From assembly GCA_036227345.1 (NCBI GenBank), contig CP109468.1, positions 4,030,001 to 4,094,000 of the forward strand: DNA of 64,000 nt, in the 5' to 3' direction. This document shows, in pieces, positions 1 to 10,128 of this stretch. The notes beneath the pieces were generated by a model that made no database searches, was not told the DNA's origin, and saw nothing but the letters and a program-made list of their open reading frames with translations. The translations under genes were made by a program, and so were the position numbers. Positions within the stretch are counted from its first letter, which is position 1, and the number at the start of each line of letters is the position of its first letter. Origin of the DNA: Streptomyces sp. NBC_01463 (GTDB lineage Bacteria > Actinomycetota > Actinomycetes > Streptomycetales > Streptomycetaceae).

Positions 1-831
1 CTCCGCGTCCTTCACGCGCCGGACGCACATGTCGTAGCCGAAGTTGGGGCCGCCCCCGATCGTGACCCCGTGGTCACCGATCATCTCCAGCCAGCGCACC
101 GGCCGGCGCATGAACGTCTCGGGGTCCATCAGTGCGGCCCGCGCCCCCAGCCACAGCGGATGCAGGACATGCCCGATGAGCCCCATGTCGTGGTAGAGCG
201 GCAGCCAGCTGCCCAGGCAGGAGTCGGCGCCGGAGCCCAGCGAGCGCTGGATGGCCGCCTCGTTGGCCATCAGGTTCCGGTGCGAGACCATCACGCCCTT
301 GGGCTCGCTCGTCGATCCCGAGGTGTACTGGAGGAACGCCAGGCTGTCGGCGGACGGTTCGGGCTCCCGCCAGTGCGTGGCGTCTCCCACCGGTCCGGTG
401 TCCGTGGCCAGGCACGGCACGCCGTCCGGCCCGCCGCCCGCCAGCCAGGACTCGGCCACCGGTGCGTGCTCGCCGGTGGTGAGCACCGCGCCGATCCCCG
501 CGTCGGCCGCGATGCGCGACAGCCGCTGGAAGTGCCGGTCGTGTGCGGAGGGAAGGGGTGCCGGCACGGCGACGGCTCCCGCGTACTGGCAGCCGAGGAA
601 GGCCTCGACGAACGCCAGGCCCGAGGGGTACAGCAACAGCACCTGCCGGCCCGCCAGGCCGCGCGCCTGCAGCCAGGAGGCGATGTCCTTGGCCCGGGTG
701 TCGAGCTCCGCGTAGGTCAGCCGCTCCACACGGCGCTGCGCGTCCGTCTCGTGGACGAAGGCGAACGCCTCCGCCGTGCCGCGGGCCTGCGCCCTGGCCA
801 GCACGCGTTGGGTGAATGTTTCCTGGTTCAT
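1..831 (-). CDS. fatty-acyl-AMP ligase (FAAL), 3' end outside window
   Basis: Activates a fatty acid as acyl-adenylate and passes it to an acyl carrier protein, usually to start a lipopeptide or polyketide chain. The first 277 residues are visible, running from the ATG at 831 off the left edge. They contain the AMP-binding P-loop YTSGSTSEPKG and the LPLYHDMGLIG segment that is typical of FAALs rather than of amino-acid adenylation domains. The start is preceded by a GGAGAG-like ribosome site. The gene lies 28 bp downstream of a type II thioesterase, so the two are probably co-transcribed under the nearby SARP regulator. The C-terminal subdomain and any fused carrier domain lie outside the window. 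FAAL is preferred over a CoA ligase, but the FAAL-specific insertion cannot be checked in full here. Confidence 0.85.
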   Translation of the reverse strand, partial: MNQETFTQRVLARAQARGTAEAFAFVHETDAQRRVERLTYAELDTRAKDIASWLQARGLAGRQVLLLYPSGLAFVEAFLGCQYAGAVAVPAPLPSAHDRHFQRLSRIAADAGIGAVLTTGEHAPVAESWLAGGGPDGVPCLATDTGPVGDATHWREPEPSADSLAFLQYTSGSTSEPKGVMVSHRNLMANEAAIQRSLGSGADSCLGSWLPLYHDMGLIGHVLHPLWLGARAALMDPETFMRRPVRWLEMIGDHGVTIGGGPNFGYDMCVRRVKDAE

Positions 832-859
832 CGTCGTCTCTCCACTCCTGAGCGGCGGT

Positions 860-1657
860 TCAGACCGGCAGCGGGCCCGCGAGTGCCGGGGCATGGGCGT
901 AGCGGCGGAGCAGGACGGCGAGTTCGCGCAGGAACGTGTCCTCGTGGGCGCGGATGAAGAAGTGCCCGCCGGGCATCTCCCGCACCTCGCAGCCGCGCCC
1001 GGCGTGCCGCCGCCAGGCCACCACCTCGGGCACCGACACCAGCCGGTCCCTGGCCCCGATGAACAGGTGCAGCGGGATTCTCAGCGGTTCGGCGGCCGCG
1101 GCCACCGGGGAGGTGCACAGCAGCAGGTCGTCACGGGCGACGGGCAGCAGCGCCGCCAGGAACTCCGGGTGGTTCAGAATCACCCGCGGTATCCCGCCCA
1201 GCGCCGCAAGGCCGGCCACCAGCTCCTCGTCGCTCGCTCCCGGGTCAGCGATCCTGGGCGCGGGCAGATGGGGTGCGCGGTAGGAGCTGAGCACGAGCGC
1301 GAGCGGGAGGGTGGCACCGCGCTGCTGGCGGCGGTGGGCCAGGCCGTAGGCGATGAGCGCACCCATGCTGTGGCCGTACAGCACGTACGGGTGCTCCAGC
1401 TCCTCGTCGAGCTGCTCGTCCATGTCGTCGATGAGCGCGTCGAGGTCGGTGAACCTGCGCTCGTTCATCCGGCCCTCACGGCCGGGCAGTTGCACCGGCA
1501 TCACCCGCGTACCGGCTCCGTGCTCGTCGAGGCCGCGCTGCCAGCGCCGGTACGCCGATGCTCCGCCGCCCGCGTACGGGAAGCAGAGCAGCCGCACACC
1601 GGCTCCGGTCGGGTCGGCCGTCGGTATCTGGGGCGTCTGGGACAGGTATTGCGTCAT
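860..1657 (-). CDS. type II thioesterase of a biosynthetic cluster
   Basis: A 265-residue alpha/beta hydrolase of the stand-alone thioesterase family (GrsT/TEII). Such enzymes remove stalled or wrong acyl groups from carrier domains of NRPS/PKS machines in the cytoplasm. The sequence shows the N-terminal LLCFPYAGGGAS oxyanion region, the nucleophile elbow GHSMGA, and a C-terminal GGHFF motif holding the catalytic histidine. The open frame extends upstream, but the ATG at 1657 has a good GAGGCGGAG ribosome site and the extra upstream residues are low-complexity. It sits directly upstream of the FAAL gene and downstream of the SARP regulator on the same strand, which supports a role in the cluster cut by the left edge. 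Confidence 0.9.
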   Translation of the reverse strand: MTQYLSQTPQIPTADPTGAGVRLLCFPYAGGGASAYRRWQRGLDEHGAGTRVMPVQLPGREGRMNERRFTDLDALIDDMDEQLDEELEHPYVLYGHSMGALIAYGLAHRRQQRGATLPLALVLSSYRAPHLPAPRIADPGASDEELVAGLAALGGIPRVILNHPEFLAALLPVARDDLLLCTSPVAAAAEPLRIPLHLFIGARDRLVSVPEVVAWRRHAGRGCEVREMPGGHFFIRAHEDTFLRELAVLLRRYAHAPALAGPLPV

Positions 1658-1862
1658 TCTGCTCCGCCTCGGGTTCGTCCGGCGACTGTGTGCCGGCCGG
1701 GCCCGGCCGCACGGCGCGGCCGACTGCGGCCGTCCGGGCGGGCCGCGCCCGCCCGGCCCTGGCGGACAGGCACGGGCGGTGCGCCCGCCTGCCCGGCGGC
1801 ACACCCCTCGGCCAACGGTGGAGCGGGTCCCGGCCGACACGCGCCAAGAGTGCGGCCCGCCG

Positions 1863-2669
1863 CTAAAAGACGGCCAAATCGTAGGCGGGCGAGGCGAGGG
1901 AGGGATCGTCGGCGAGAATGGCGTGATGCAGTCGCTGGAGCCGCTGCGAGGGCTCGATGCCGATCTCCCTCACGAACGAGGCGCGCAGCTTCCGGAAGAC
2001 CTCCAGGGCCTGCCAGGACCGCCCGCAGCGGTAGAGCGTCAGGATCAGCTGGGCGTGCAGGTTCTCCTGGAGCGGGTAGCGGGTGGTGAGCACGGTGAGT
2101 TCACTGACCAGTTCCGCGTGGCGGCCCAGCCGCAGGTCCGCCGCGATCCGGCTCTCCAGCGCACCGCGGCGCACCTCGTCGAGGCGCCGCACCTCGGTCT
2201 CGAGCACCGGCCCGGTCCGGACGTCCGCCAGGGCGGGGCCGCGCCACACGGTCAGCGCCTGCACCAGGATGCGTGCGGCGTCGGCGACCTCGTCCTCGGC
2301 CAGCGCCCGCTGCCCGCGCAGGGCGAGCCGCTCGAACTCGCGGGCGTCCACGTCGACGTCCGCCTCGGGCGGGTCCAGGATGTAGCCGGTGTGGCTGCGG
2401 ACGAGGACGTCCTTCCCGTCGGGGCCGCCGACCGGTTCGTACGCCGCGGAGAGTCCTCGCCGCAACTGCTTCACGTAGGTCTGCACCACACCCGAGGGCC
2501 GCCCCGGAGGATCGCCGTCCCACAGCTCCTCCGCCATGGCGGCCATGCTCACATGACGCCCGAGGTTGGCCGCCAGCAACGCCAGCACCTGCCGCGGTTT
2601 CGCCGCGCTGGGCACCACGGACGTGCCGTTGACCGTCACGACCAGCGGTCCGAGGACTCCGATCACCAT
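1863..2669 (-). CDS. SARP-family transcriptional activator
   Basis: Streptomyces antibiotic regulatory protein of 268 residues. It has an N-terminal OmpR-like winged helix (start MVIGVLGPL, with a KPRQVLALL helix) followed by a bacterial transcriptional activation domain with TPR-like helices (roughly residues 95-245, including LRLGRHAELVSEL and RYPLQENLHAQL). SARPs bind direct heptamer repeats upstream of biosynthetic operons and recruit RNA polymerase. The ATG at 2669 has a GGAGGGAGC site just upstream. A second in-frame ATG at 2696 would add nine residues. Its position just upstream of the thioesterase and FAAL genes suggests that it activates that cluster. The approximately 205 bp between it and the thioesterase start is the likely target promoter region. 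Confidence 0.9.
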   Translation of the reverse strand: MVIGVLGPLVVTVNGTSVVPSAAKPRQVLALLAANLGRHVSMAAMAEELWDGDPPGRPSGVVQTYVKQLRRGLSAAYEPVGGPDGKDVLVRSHTGYILDPPEADVDVDAREFERLALRGQRALAEDEVADAARILVQALTVWRGPALADVRTGPVLETEVRRLDEVRRGALESRIAADLRLGRHAELVSELTVLTTRYPLQENLHAQLILTLYRCGRSWQALEVFRKLRASFVREIGIEPSQRLQRLHHAILADDPSLASPAYDLAVF

Positions 2670-2822
2670 CGCCCCTGCTCCCTCCGCTTGCTCCATCCAT
2701 GACGGTCGCACGTGAGGACCGCGCCCGGACAGGGACGGGTGCACGCACCGGCCGTGAGATCAAGGGGGCACGGTGCATGAGATCTTCATGTCCGGAGACC
2801 GGTGAGCACCGCCCCGCCCTGC

Positions 2823-3707
2823 TCAGCGGCCGGAGGGAACCCGCGCGGCGGGCCGCTCTCCCGTCCGGACCGTGACGAGGGCGATCCCCCCGCAGCACAC
2901 CGCCAGCAGCAGGATCTCGGCCACCGAGGGCGCGGGTGCGGTCCCCAGGGCCCAGTCGCCGAGGCGGACGGTGAAGGGGACGGCCAGTTGCACGGCGGCC
3001 GTGAAGACCGGGCCGCGGAGCAGGATCAGCCGGTGCTGCACGAGGTAGGCGGGGGCGTAGACCGCCGCTCCCAGCAGCACGATGCCCCCTGTCGCGGCGA
3101 GGGTCGGCGGGTGCGCGATCAGGGCGGGCAGCGACATCGGGAGCAGCAGACAGGTGGCGGCAGCGAGGAGCACCGGCAGCACGGCGAGCGGCGGCAGCCG
3201 GGACAGCCGCGCCCGGTACAGGAACCCGTACACCGCGAAGGCGGTCGTCGCGGCCGCCACCAGCAGCAGCCCCACCCCGTCCAGGTCCCCCGCGTCCGCG
3301 CCCAGCGCCGCGTATCCGGCGGCCGCCGCGCAGGCCAGGAGCGCGCCGGCGGCCTTGCGCGGTCCCGGCCGCTCGCCGAAGAACAGCGCGCCGACCGCGA
3401 CCGAGGCGCACGGCATCAGCGCGACCACGAGGTTGGTGAGCGAGGTGCCGATGCGCGGGATGGCCAGGAGCGTGCCGGCCGCGTACCCGGCGAAGCCGAG
3501 CAGCCCCAGCAGCCACACCGTCCCCGGCCGCGCCACCGCCTGCCGCAGACCGGCCCGTCCGCTCGCGGACGAGGCGGCGGCGACGGTCAGGACCAGACAG
3601 CACACGGCGGTACGGCCCACCGCCACGGTCAGCGGCTCGGTGCCGGTGACCAGGGCGCCGGAGAGCAGCCAGGTGCCTGCGAGGAGCAGCACGAGGACGG
3701 CCGGCAT
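2823..3707 (-). CDS. EamA/DMT-family membrane transporter
   Basis: A 294-residue, very hydrophobic protein with about ten predicted transmembrane segments arranged as two five-helix repeats, the pattern of the drug/metabolite transporter superfamily. Conserved features include the early segment TEPLTVAVGRTAVCCLVL and the GTSLTNLVVALMP segment, which resembles the first EamA repeat. Members export amino acids, metabolites or drugs across the cytoplasmic membrane; the substrate here cannot be read from sequence. It lies 43 bp downstream of the phosphatase-like gene (same strand) and 150 bp upstream of the SARP gene. It may be an exporter of the left-hand cluster or simply a neighbour. Confidence 0.8.
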   Translation of the reverse strand: MPAVLVLLLAGTWLLSGALVTGTEPLTVAVGRTAVCCLVLTVAAASSASGRAGLRQAVARPGTVWLLGLLGFAGYAAGTLLAIPRIGTSLTNLVVALMPCASVAVGALFFGERPGPRKAAGALLACAAAAGYAALGADAGDLDGVGLLLVAAATTAFAVYGFLYRARLSRLPPLAVLPVLLAAATCLLLPMSLPALIAHPPTLAATGGIVLLGAAVYAPAYLVQHRLILLRGPVFTAAVQLAVPFTVRLGDWALGTAPAPSVAEILLLAVCCGGIALVTVRTGERPAARVPSGR

Positions 3708-3750
3708 CAGTGGACCTGCCTGGCGGCGGCGCCGGACGGGGTGGCAGGCC

Positions 3751-4566
3751 TCAACGGGCGGCCCGTGCCTGGTTCATGACCATCCCCAGCAGCGCGTCGT
3801 GCGTCTGCCGGTCGGCGGCCGCGATCAGGCCGCCCGCTCCGGTGTACGGCGGCCGGCCGTGGAGGTCGGTCACCACACAGCCGGCGGCCTCGCACAGGGC
3901 GATGCCGGCGGTGAAGTGCACGCTGTCGCGCAGGTCCCCGTCGGTGACGTACGCGGCCCTGCGGCCGGCGGCGACCCAGGCCACGGCCAGTGTGGTGGAG
4001 ACGACGCGCGGCCGGAACCGCTCGGCGAACTCCGGGGCGGCGAGCAGCTCCACCGCCCGGAAGGCGGGGGCGTTGGGGAACTTCGGGTCGAGGTTGACGT
4101 CGACCAGGCAGGAGGCGGGCGAGGGGGACAGCTCCTGGTCCGCGCCGTCCTTCCGGACCCGGGCGCGGGTGCCGTCGGTCCAGAACACCTCGCCGCTGAA
4201 CGGGTCGGCCGAGGCGCCCGCGGTCGTCGCGGAACCCACCCGCAGCGCGACGTTCACCGCGACCAGCATGTTCTGCACGGCGTAGTTCAGCGTTCCGCAC
4301 AGGGGGTCGACCAGCCATCTGCGCTCCGCGCCGTCCGCGCCGGTGTGTCCGCTCTCCTCGCCCGTCACGGCGTCAGCGGGCCGGGCCTTCCGCAGCACGT
4401 CGAGGACGGTCTCCTCGGCGGCGAGGTCCGCGGCCGTCGCGAAGTCACCGCCGGTCTTCTCCACGCGGTGCAGCGATGCCCCGTACATGTCGCGGACCAC
4501 CGCCGCACCCGCCTGTGCTGCCCTCAGGGCCAGTTGCGCATCGGACTCCGTGCTCGCGCTCGTCAT
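3751..4566 (-). CDS. inositol-monophosphatase-like protein with altered metal-binding motif
   Basis: A 271-residue member of the inositol monophosphatase/FIG superfamily, Mg-dependent phosphomonoesterases acting on inositol phosphate, PAP or related substrates. The GEES motif (residues 69-72) supplies the first metal glutamate. The second motif, normally DPxDGT, reads DPLCGT at residues 87-92, so the aspartate that usually binds the second metal is Cys90. The C-terminal region keeps an acidic residue near RDSVHFTAG, in place of the usual WD motif. Length is normal for the family. The protein is probably folded but may have changed activity or metal use. It is followed after 43 bp by the EamA transporter gene. 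Confidence 0.75.
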   Translation of the reverse strand: MTSASTESDAQLALRAAQAGAAVVRDMYGASLHRVEKTGGDFATAADLAAEETVLDVLRKARPADAVTGEESGHTGADGAERRWLVDPLCGTLNYAVQNMLVAVNVALRVGSATTAGASADPFSGEVFWTDGTRARVRKDGADQELSPSPASCLVDVNLDPKFPNAPAFRAVELLAAPEFAERFRPRVVSTTLAVAWVAAGRRAAYVTDGDLRDSVHFTAGIALCEAAGCVVTDLHGRPPYTGAGGLIAAADRQTHDALLGMVMNQARAAR

Positions 4567-4620
4567 GCGGGCAGGCTATCCGGGGCTCTTCCCGGCTCGG
4601 TCCCGGGCCGCCTCGCACCC

Positions 4621-4884
4621 TCATCTCGGCAGCTGCCCCTCGCGGTTGATCTCCGTGACCCGTGCCCGCAGGACCAGGCCGGGCGGGGCCGGCCGGACGG
4701 AGTCGGGCGGACAGTCCCACTCCGCGCCCCCTCCGGGCGGCCGCAGCTGCACATAGGGGCCGACCCGCCCCATCACCCGCCCCACCCGGCCGTCCCGCAC
4801 GTCGACGGCGAACGCCCCACGCTCCGGTACGGGCAGGGACATCTCCGGACCACCGGCTCCGCCGCTGCCGCCCTCACCTGTCAT
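4621..4884 (-). CDS. small conserved protein, paralogue of the 22906-23148 gene
   Basis: An 87-residue protein of unknown function. Apart from its glycine-rich N-terminus it is nearly identical to the 80-residue product encoded at 22906-23148: both contain FAVDVRDGRVGRVMGRVG, a central PGGGAEWDCPP, and the ending REGQLPR. The pattern suggests a small beta-rich fold (VDVRDGRVGRVM is reminiscent of a compact barrel), with no signal peptide or membrane segment. The gene starts inside the end of a short upstream frame (4874-4933) with an 11-nt overlap, exactly as in the second copy. In the second copy the neighbours are an XRE regulator and a DUF397 protein; those are missing here. The duplication is direct sequence evidence; the function is unknown. 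Confidence 0.75.
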   Translation of the reverse strand: MTGEGGSGGAGGPEMSLPVPERGAFAVDVRDGRVGRVMGRVGPYVQLRPPGGGAEWDCPPDSVRPAPPGLVLRARVTEINREGQLPR

Positions 4885-4933
4885 GGCCGGCCGCCTTTCC
4901 GCAACGCGTCCTGTTCCGCTCCCTCATCTTCAT
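4874..4933 (-). pseudogene. 19-codon remnant of the 23138-23380 small gene
   Basis: A short frame, ATG at 4933 to stop at 4874, reading MKMRERNR...KAAGHDR. Its start context (GGAAGGAATNGATCATG) and its last codons (AAGGCGGCCGGCCATGACAGGTGA) match the beginning and end of the 80-residue gene at 23138-23380, and it overlaps the downstream small gene by the same 11 nt. About 60 internal codons are missing. This looks like an in-frame internal deletion that left the ribosome site and the coupling to the downstream gene intact. It may now act only as a leader that delivers ribosomes to the downstream start. Confidence 0.65.
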
Positions 4934-4946
4934 GATCCATTCCTTC

Positions 4947-4979
4947 CACGCTGCGTAACCGAAATGCCTACTCAGCGTG
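4947..4979. promoter_or_regulatory. inverted-repeat operator shared with the 23.4 kb locus
   Basis: Imperfect 11-bp inverted repeat, CACGCTGCGTA / TACTCAGCGTG (10 of 11 pairs), with an 11-nt spacer, ending 13 nt upstream of the ATG at 4933. The same element with the same spacing lies at 23394-23426, upstream of the second copy of the locus. Such symmetry and placement next to the ribosome site suggest a dimeric repressor site. The XRE regulator encoded beside the second copy is the natural candidate protein; this is inference. Confidence 0.6.
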
Positions 4980-5152
4980 CCTATTCTTCCGCCGGTCGCG
5001 AGGCGGCGCCGGTCCGGCAGCCGCACGCGTTGCGGCCGGACCGCGCATCCCCTCATTCGCGTATCGGACTGCGAGACGAATCGTCCCAGTCCTCAAGACC
5101 ATTGATACGGTCCCGTACGCCCGGCCAGGTCACCGAGAGGAAGGTGCGGCAC

Positions 5153-5509
5153 ATGCCGAAGACCGTGATCCATGTGTTCCACGACGACGACGCCTCCATC
5201 ACCACGGGAACCCGCGTGGCTCAGCGCATCCAGGAGGTCGCCGCCGAGCACGGCACCACCGTCGAGGTCCTGTGCTTCGGTCCGGCCCAGCGCCTCCTCG
5301 CCGATCCGGCCGCCTCCGGGGCGAGCGCGGTCTTCAACCGGCAGGTCGACGAGCTGATAGCCGGCGGCGTCGCCGTGGGCGCCTGCGTCAACGCGGCCCG
5401 GGCCGACGGGACCGAGGACGCGCTCGCCGGGCGCGGGCTGCGCCTGCGGGTGGCGCGGGACGAGTTCCTGCGCTTCACCCTCGAAGGCGCCACCGTCATC
5501 TCCTTCTGA
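5153..5509 (+). CDS. DsrE-family small protein
   Basis: A 118-residue protein of the DsrE/DsrF-like fold, small cytoplasmic proteins associated with sulfur relay or persulfide handling. It begins with a beta strand (TVIHVFHDDD), continues with an alternating alpha/beta pattern, and has CFGPAQRLL followed by GACVNAARADG, where the cysteine sits at the position usual for the family. The ATG at 5153 follows a strong GAGAGGAAGG ribosome site; the longer open frame upstream overlaps the divergent operator and is not needed. The gene is monocistronic and converges on the secreted-protein gene at 5591. A precise sulfur-transfer role cannot be assigned. Confidence 0.7.
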   Translation: MPKTVIHVFHDDDASITTGTRVAQRIQEVAAEHGTTVEVLCFGPAQRLLADPAASGASAVFNRQVDELIAGGVAVGACVNAARADGTEDALAGRGLRLRVARDEFLRFTLEGATVISF

Positions 5510-5535
5510 CGGCCGCGGAACACGAGAACCCGACA

Positions 5536-5573
5536 GGGCCGGGTCCCGGGCCCCTGCGCCCCGGACCCGGCCC
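5536..5573. terminator. bidirectional hairpin between convergent genes
   Basis: Perfect 11-bp stem, GGGCCGGGTCC / GGACCCGGCCC, with a 16-nt GC-rich loop. It lies in the 81-bp gap between the stop of the DsrE gene and the stop of the secreted-protein gene, the expected place for a shared terminator. Confidence 0.6.
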
Positions 5574-5590
5574 CGGCCGGACGGCAGGTC

Positions 5591-6061
5591 CTAGCCGACC
5601 CGGGTGAACGTCCACTCGGGCGCGCCGCGGCCCGCCAGCGTCGCCCGGCCATCGGCCGGGGTGAGCGTGCCCAGGGACGGGATCTCGGTGAGGCGGAGGG
5701 CGACCGGGGCGCCGTCCTCGTCCGGGCCGGTGATCGTCCACTGGTCCGGCGAGGAGCCGCACGGGCTCAGGAAGACCGGGGGCGGGGAGATCTTCAGCGG
5801 CGACAGGCCGAGGCAGTGGGACTCCTCCCGGCCGCTGGCCAGCTGCACCGAGCCGTACGGCAGGTTGCGCAGCTGCCAGACCGCGTCGTTGCCGCAGGGG
5901 CCGAGCTGACCGCCCAGGAGGCCCTCGTTGGTCAGCAGACAGGCGCCGGTGCGCGCGTCCTGGATGAAGTAGGAGCCGTTGTCGGCGGCCTGGGACGGGG
6001 TGGCGAGCGCCATGACCGCTGCGACGGACGCGGCGAGGGAAAGGACCGGACGGATGCGCAC
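5591..6061 (-). CDS. secreted beta-trefoil (RICIN-like) protein
   Basis: A 156-residue secreted protein. The GTG at 6061 follows a GAGGAG ribosome site and begins a signal peptide (VRIRPVLSLAASVAAVMALA) with a probable cleavage after PSQA. The mature part starts NGSYFIQDARTGACL and contains two tryptophan motifs, DAVWQL and PDQWTI, like the QxW repeats of ricin-type lectin domains, with paired cysteines. It could bind carbohydrate on or outside the cell, but it has only about one domain and no catalytic module. The open frame continues upstream; those residues lack secretion features and were excluded. Transcribed alone, convergent with the DsrE gene. Confidence 0.65.
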   Translation of the reverse strand: MRIRPVLSLAASVAAVMALATPSQAADNGSYFIQDARTGACLLTNEGLLGGQLGPCGNDAVWQLRNLPYGSVQLASGREESHCLGLSPLKISPPPVFLSPCGSSPDQWTITGPDEDGAPVALRLTEIPSLGTLTPADGRATLAGRGAPEWTFTRVG

Positions 6062-6256
6062 GGGACTCCTCGTACGGATGTGGGGGAGGGGGTTCGGGCC
6101 GGACGGCCCGCCCACCCACCAAGATCACAAACATTCGGGGTCCCGCCCCGCCAACACCACACGATCGGCCGGGGCGTACTCGCAGCAGGCAGGCGCACTG
6201 CGGCCGCCCCGTGCGCCCCGGGCGGCCGCCGTCCCGCGGCCGTCCGGGGCGTTCCG

Positions 6257-8650
<2,394 letters not shown>

Positions 8651-8673
8651 CCTGTCTCCCTCTGTTCTCCGGG

Positions 8674-9084
8674 TCAGCGCTGTTCCTGGACGCGGATCAG
8701 GTTGCCCGCGGGGTCGCGGACGGCGAAGTCACGCACGCCGTACGGCTGCTCGGTCGGCTCCTGGACGATCTCGGAGGTGCCGGCCTGCACCTTCTCGAAG
8801 GTGGCGTCGAGGTCGTCCGTGGTCAGCAGGACGCGCGCGAACGTGCCCTTGGCCATCATGGCGACGACGGTGGCGCGCTCCTCGTCGGTGACGGACGGAT
8901 CGGCGTACGGCGGTTCCAGGACAAGGGACGTGCCGGGCTGCCCGGCCGGGCCGACCGTGATCCAGCGCATCGCGCCCTGGCCGACGTCGCCCCGGACCTC
9001 GAAGCCCAGGACGTCGCGGTAGAACGCGACCGAGGCGTCCGGATCGTCGTGCGGAAGGAAGGCGGAGTGAATGGTGAAGTTCAT
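8674..9084 (-). CDS. VOC (glyoxalase/bleomycin-resistance fold) protein
   Basis: A 136-residue vicinal-oxygen-chelate protein with two beta-alpha-beta-beta-beta units. Marks are the N-terminal HSAFLPHDDPDASVAFYRDV, with FYRDVLGFEV in the first unit, and the C-terminal RDFAVRDPAGNLIRVQE, where Glu is a usual metal ligand. These proteins act as lyases, dioxygenases or drug-sequestering proteins in the cytoplasm. The ATG at 9084 is chosen; an in-frame GTG at 9093 would add three residues. It sits between the AraC-type regulator and the UvrA2-like gene, which suggests a detoxification or resistance operon. The substrate is unknown. Confidence 0.85.
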   Translation of the reverse strand: MNFTIHSAFLPHDDPDASVAFYRDVLGFEVRGDVGQGAMRWITVGPAGQPGTSLVLEPPYADPSVTDEERATVVAMMAKGTFARVLLTTDDLDATFEKVQAGTSEIVQEPTEQPYGVRDFAVRDPAGNLIRVQEQR

Positions 9085-9094
9085 GTCCGCCACG

Positions 9095-9547
9095 CTAATC
9101 CGGCTTCCTGACCGGCGCTTCTCGATTCCTGATCGGTCGTGTCACCTGCTTCTCCAGGCACGAGGGCACCCCCGCCCCGGTCTGCTCCGCCTCCTGCGCC
9201 TGGCGCCGGTAGACGCTGGGAGACACCCCGACCAGCTCGGTGAAGCGGGTGCTGAAGGTCCCCAGCGAGGAGCAGCCGACCTCGAAGCAGATGTCGGTGA
9301 CGCTGAGGTCGCCGCGGCGCAGCAGGGCCATCGCCCGCTCGATGCGCCGGGTCATGAGGTAGCCGTACGGGGGCTCGCCGTAGGCGCGCCGGAACTCGCG
9401 GCTGAGATGCCCGGCCGACATGTGCACGCCGCGGGCGAGCGCCTCGACGTCCAGCGGCTGCGCGTACTCCCTGTCGATGCGGTCGCGGACGCGGCGGAGC
9501 CGTGCGAGGTCGCTCAGGTGCTGTGCAGGGTCGGTTCTGCTGGTCAC
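9095..9547 (-). CDS. AraC-family transcriptional regulator, DNA-binding domain only
   Basis: A 150-residue protein that is essentially a stand-alone AraC/XylS DNA-binding domain. It has two helix-turn-helix units: the first around LDVEALARGVHMSAGHLSREF, the second around SVTDICFEVGCSSLGTFSTRF, then the family signature GVSPSVYRR. No effector-binding domain precedes them. The start is taken as the GTG at 9547, reading VTSRTDPAQH; no strong ribosome site marks it. It is the first gene of the operon with the VOC and UvrA2-like genes and probably regulates it, in the manner of MarA/SoxS-like small activators. Confidence 0.85.
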   Translation of the reverse strand: MTSRTDPAQHLSDLARLRRVRDRIDREYAQPLDVEALARGVHMSAGHLSREFRRAYGEPPYGYLMTRRIERAMALLRRGDLSVTDICFEVGCSSLGTFSTRFTELVGVSPSVYRRQAQEAEQTGAGVPSCLEKQVTRPIRNREAPVRKPD

Positions 9548-9626
9548 CCGTGAAGCGTGCCACGGCGGGCGGCGGAATGCTCCGCGTTGCCGCAAGACAC
9601 CCCTGCCGCCCCGCGCCCGCCCCCGG

Positions 9627-10019
9627 TCAGGCGTCCTTGTCGTGCACGATCTGGATCAGGTTGCCGCAGGTGTCGTCCAGGACCGCGATGGTGACCGGTC
9701 CCATCTCCAGGGGCTCCTGGGTGAAGCGCACCCCGAGCCTGCTCAGCCGCTCGAACTCCGCCGGCACGTCGTCCACGGCGAAGGCGGTGGCCGGGATGCC
9801 GTCCTTGACCAGTGCCTGCTTGTACGGCTTCACCGCGGGGTGGCCGTCGGGCTCCAGCAGGAGTTCCGTTCCGTCGGGGGCCTCCGGCGAGACCACGGTC
9901 AGCCACCGGTCCGTGCCGATGGGGACCTCGGTCTTCTTCACGAAGCCCAGCACCTCCGTGTAGAAGCGCAGGGCCTTGTCCTGGTCGTCGACGAAGACAC
10001 TGGACAGGTGGATCCTCAT
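9627..10019 (-). CDS. VOC-family protein
   Basis: A 130-residue vicinal-oxygen-chelate protein, MRIHLSSVFVDDQDKALRFY at the start, GTELLLEPDG in the middle and DTCGNLIQIVHD at the end, a normal length for a single two-unit member. It is distinct from the VOC protein encoded at 8674. The ATG at 10019 has GGGAGCAC upstream. It lies 79 bp upstream of the AraC gene on the same strand and may be in the same unit or have its own promoter. A short inverted repeat, TTCTCACG (10081) / CGTGAGAA (10119), lies in its upstream region. Substrate unknown. Confidence 0.82.
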   Translation of the reverse strand: MRIHLSSVFVDDQDKALRFYTEVLGFVKKTEVPIGTDRWLTVVSPEAPDGTELLLEPDGHPAVKPYKQALVKDGIPATAFAVDDVPAEFERLSRLGVRFTQEPLEMGPVTIAVLDDTCGNLIQIVHDKDA

Positions 10020-10128
10020 GGCGTGCTCCCGGTGCGTGGTTCGGATCGTTCCGGATGACGGAGCCTGTCGGCGGCTCCCATTCTCACGCAGGGCCACGGG
10101 CGGGGCCCGGCCGACACCCGTGAGAACG

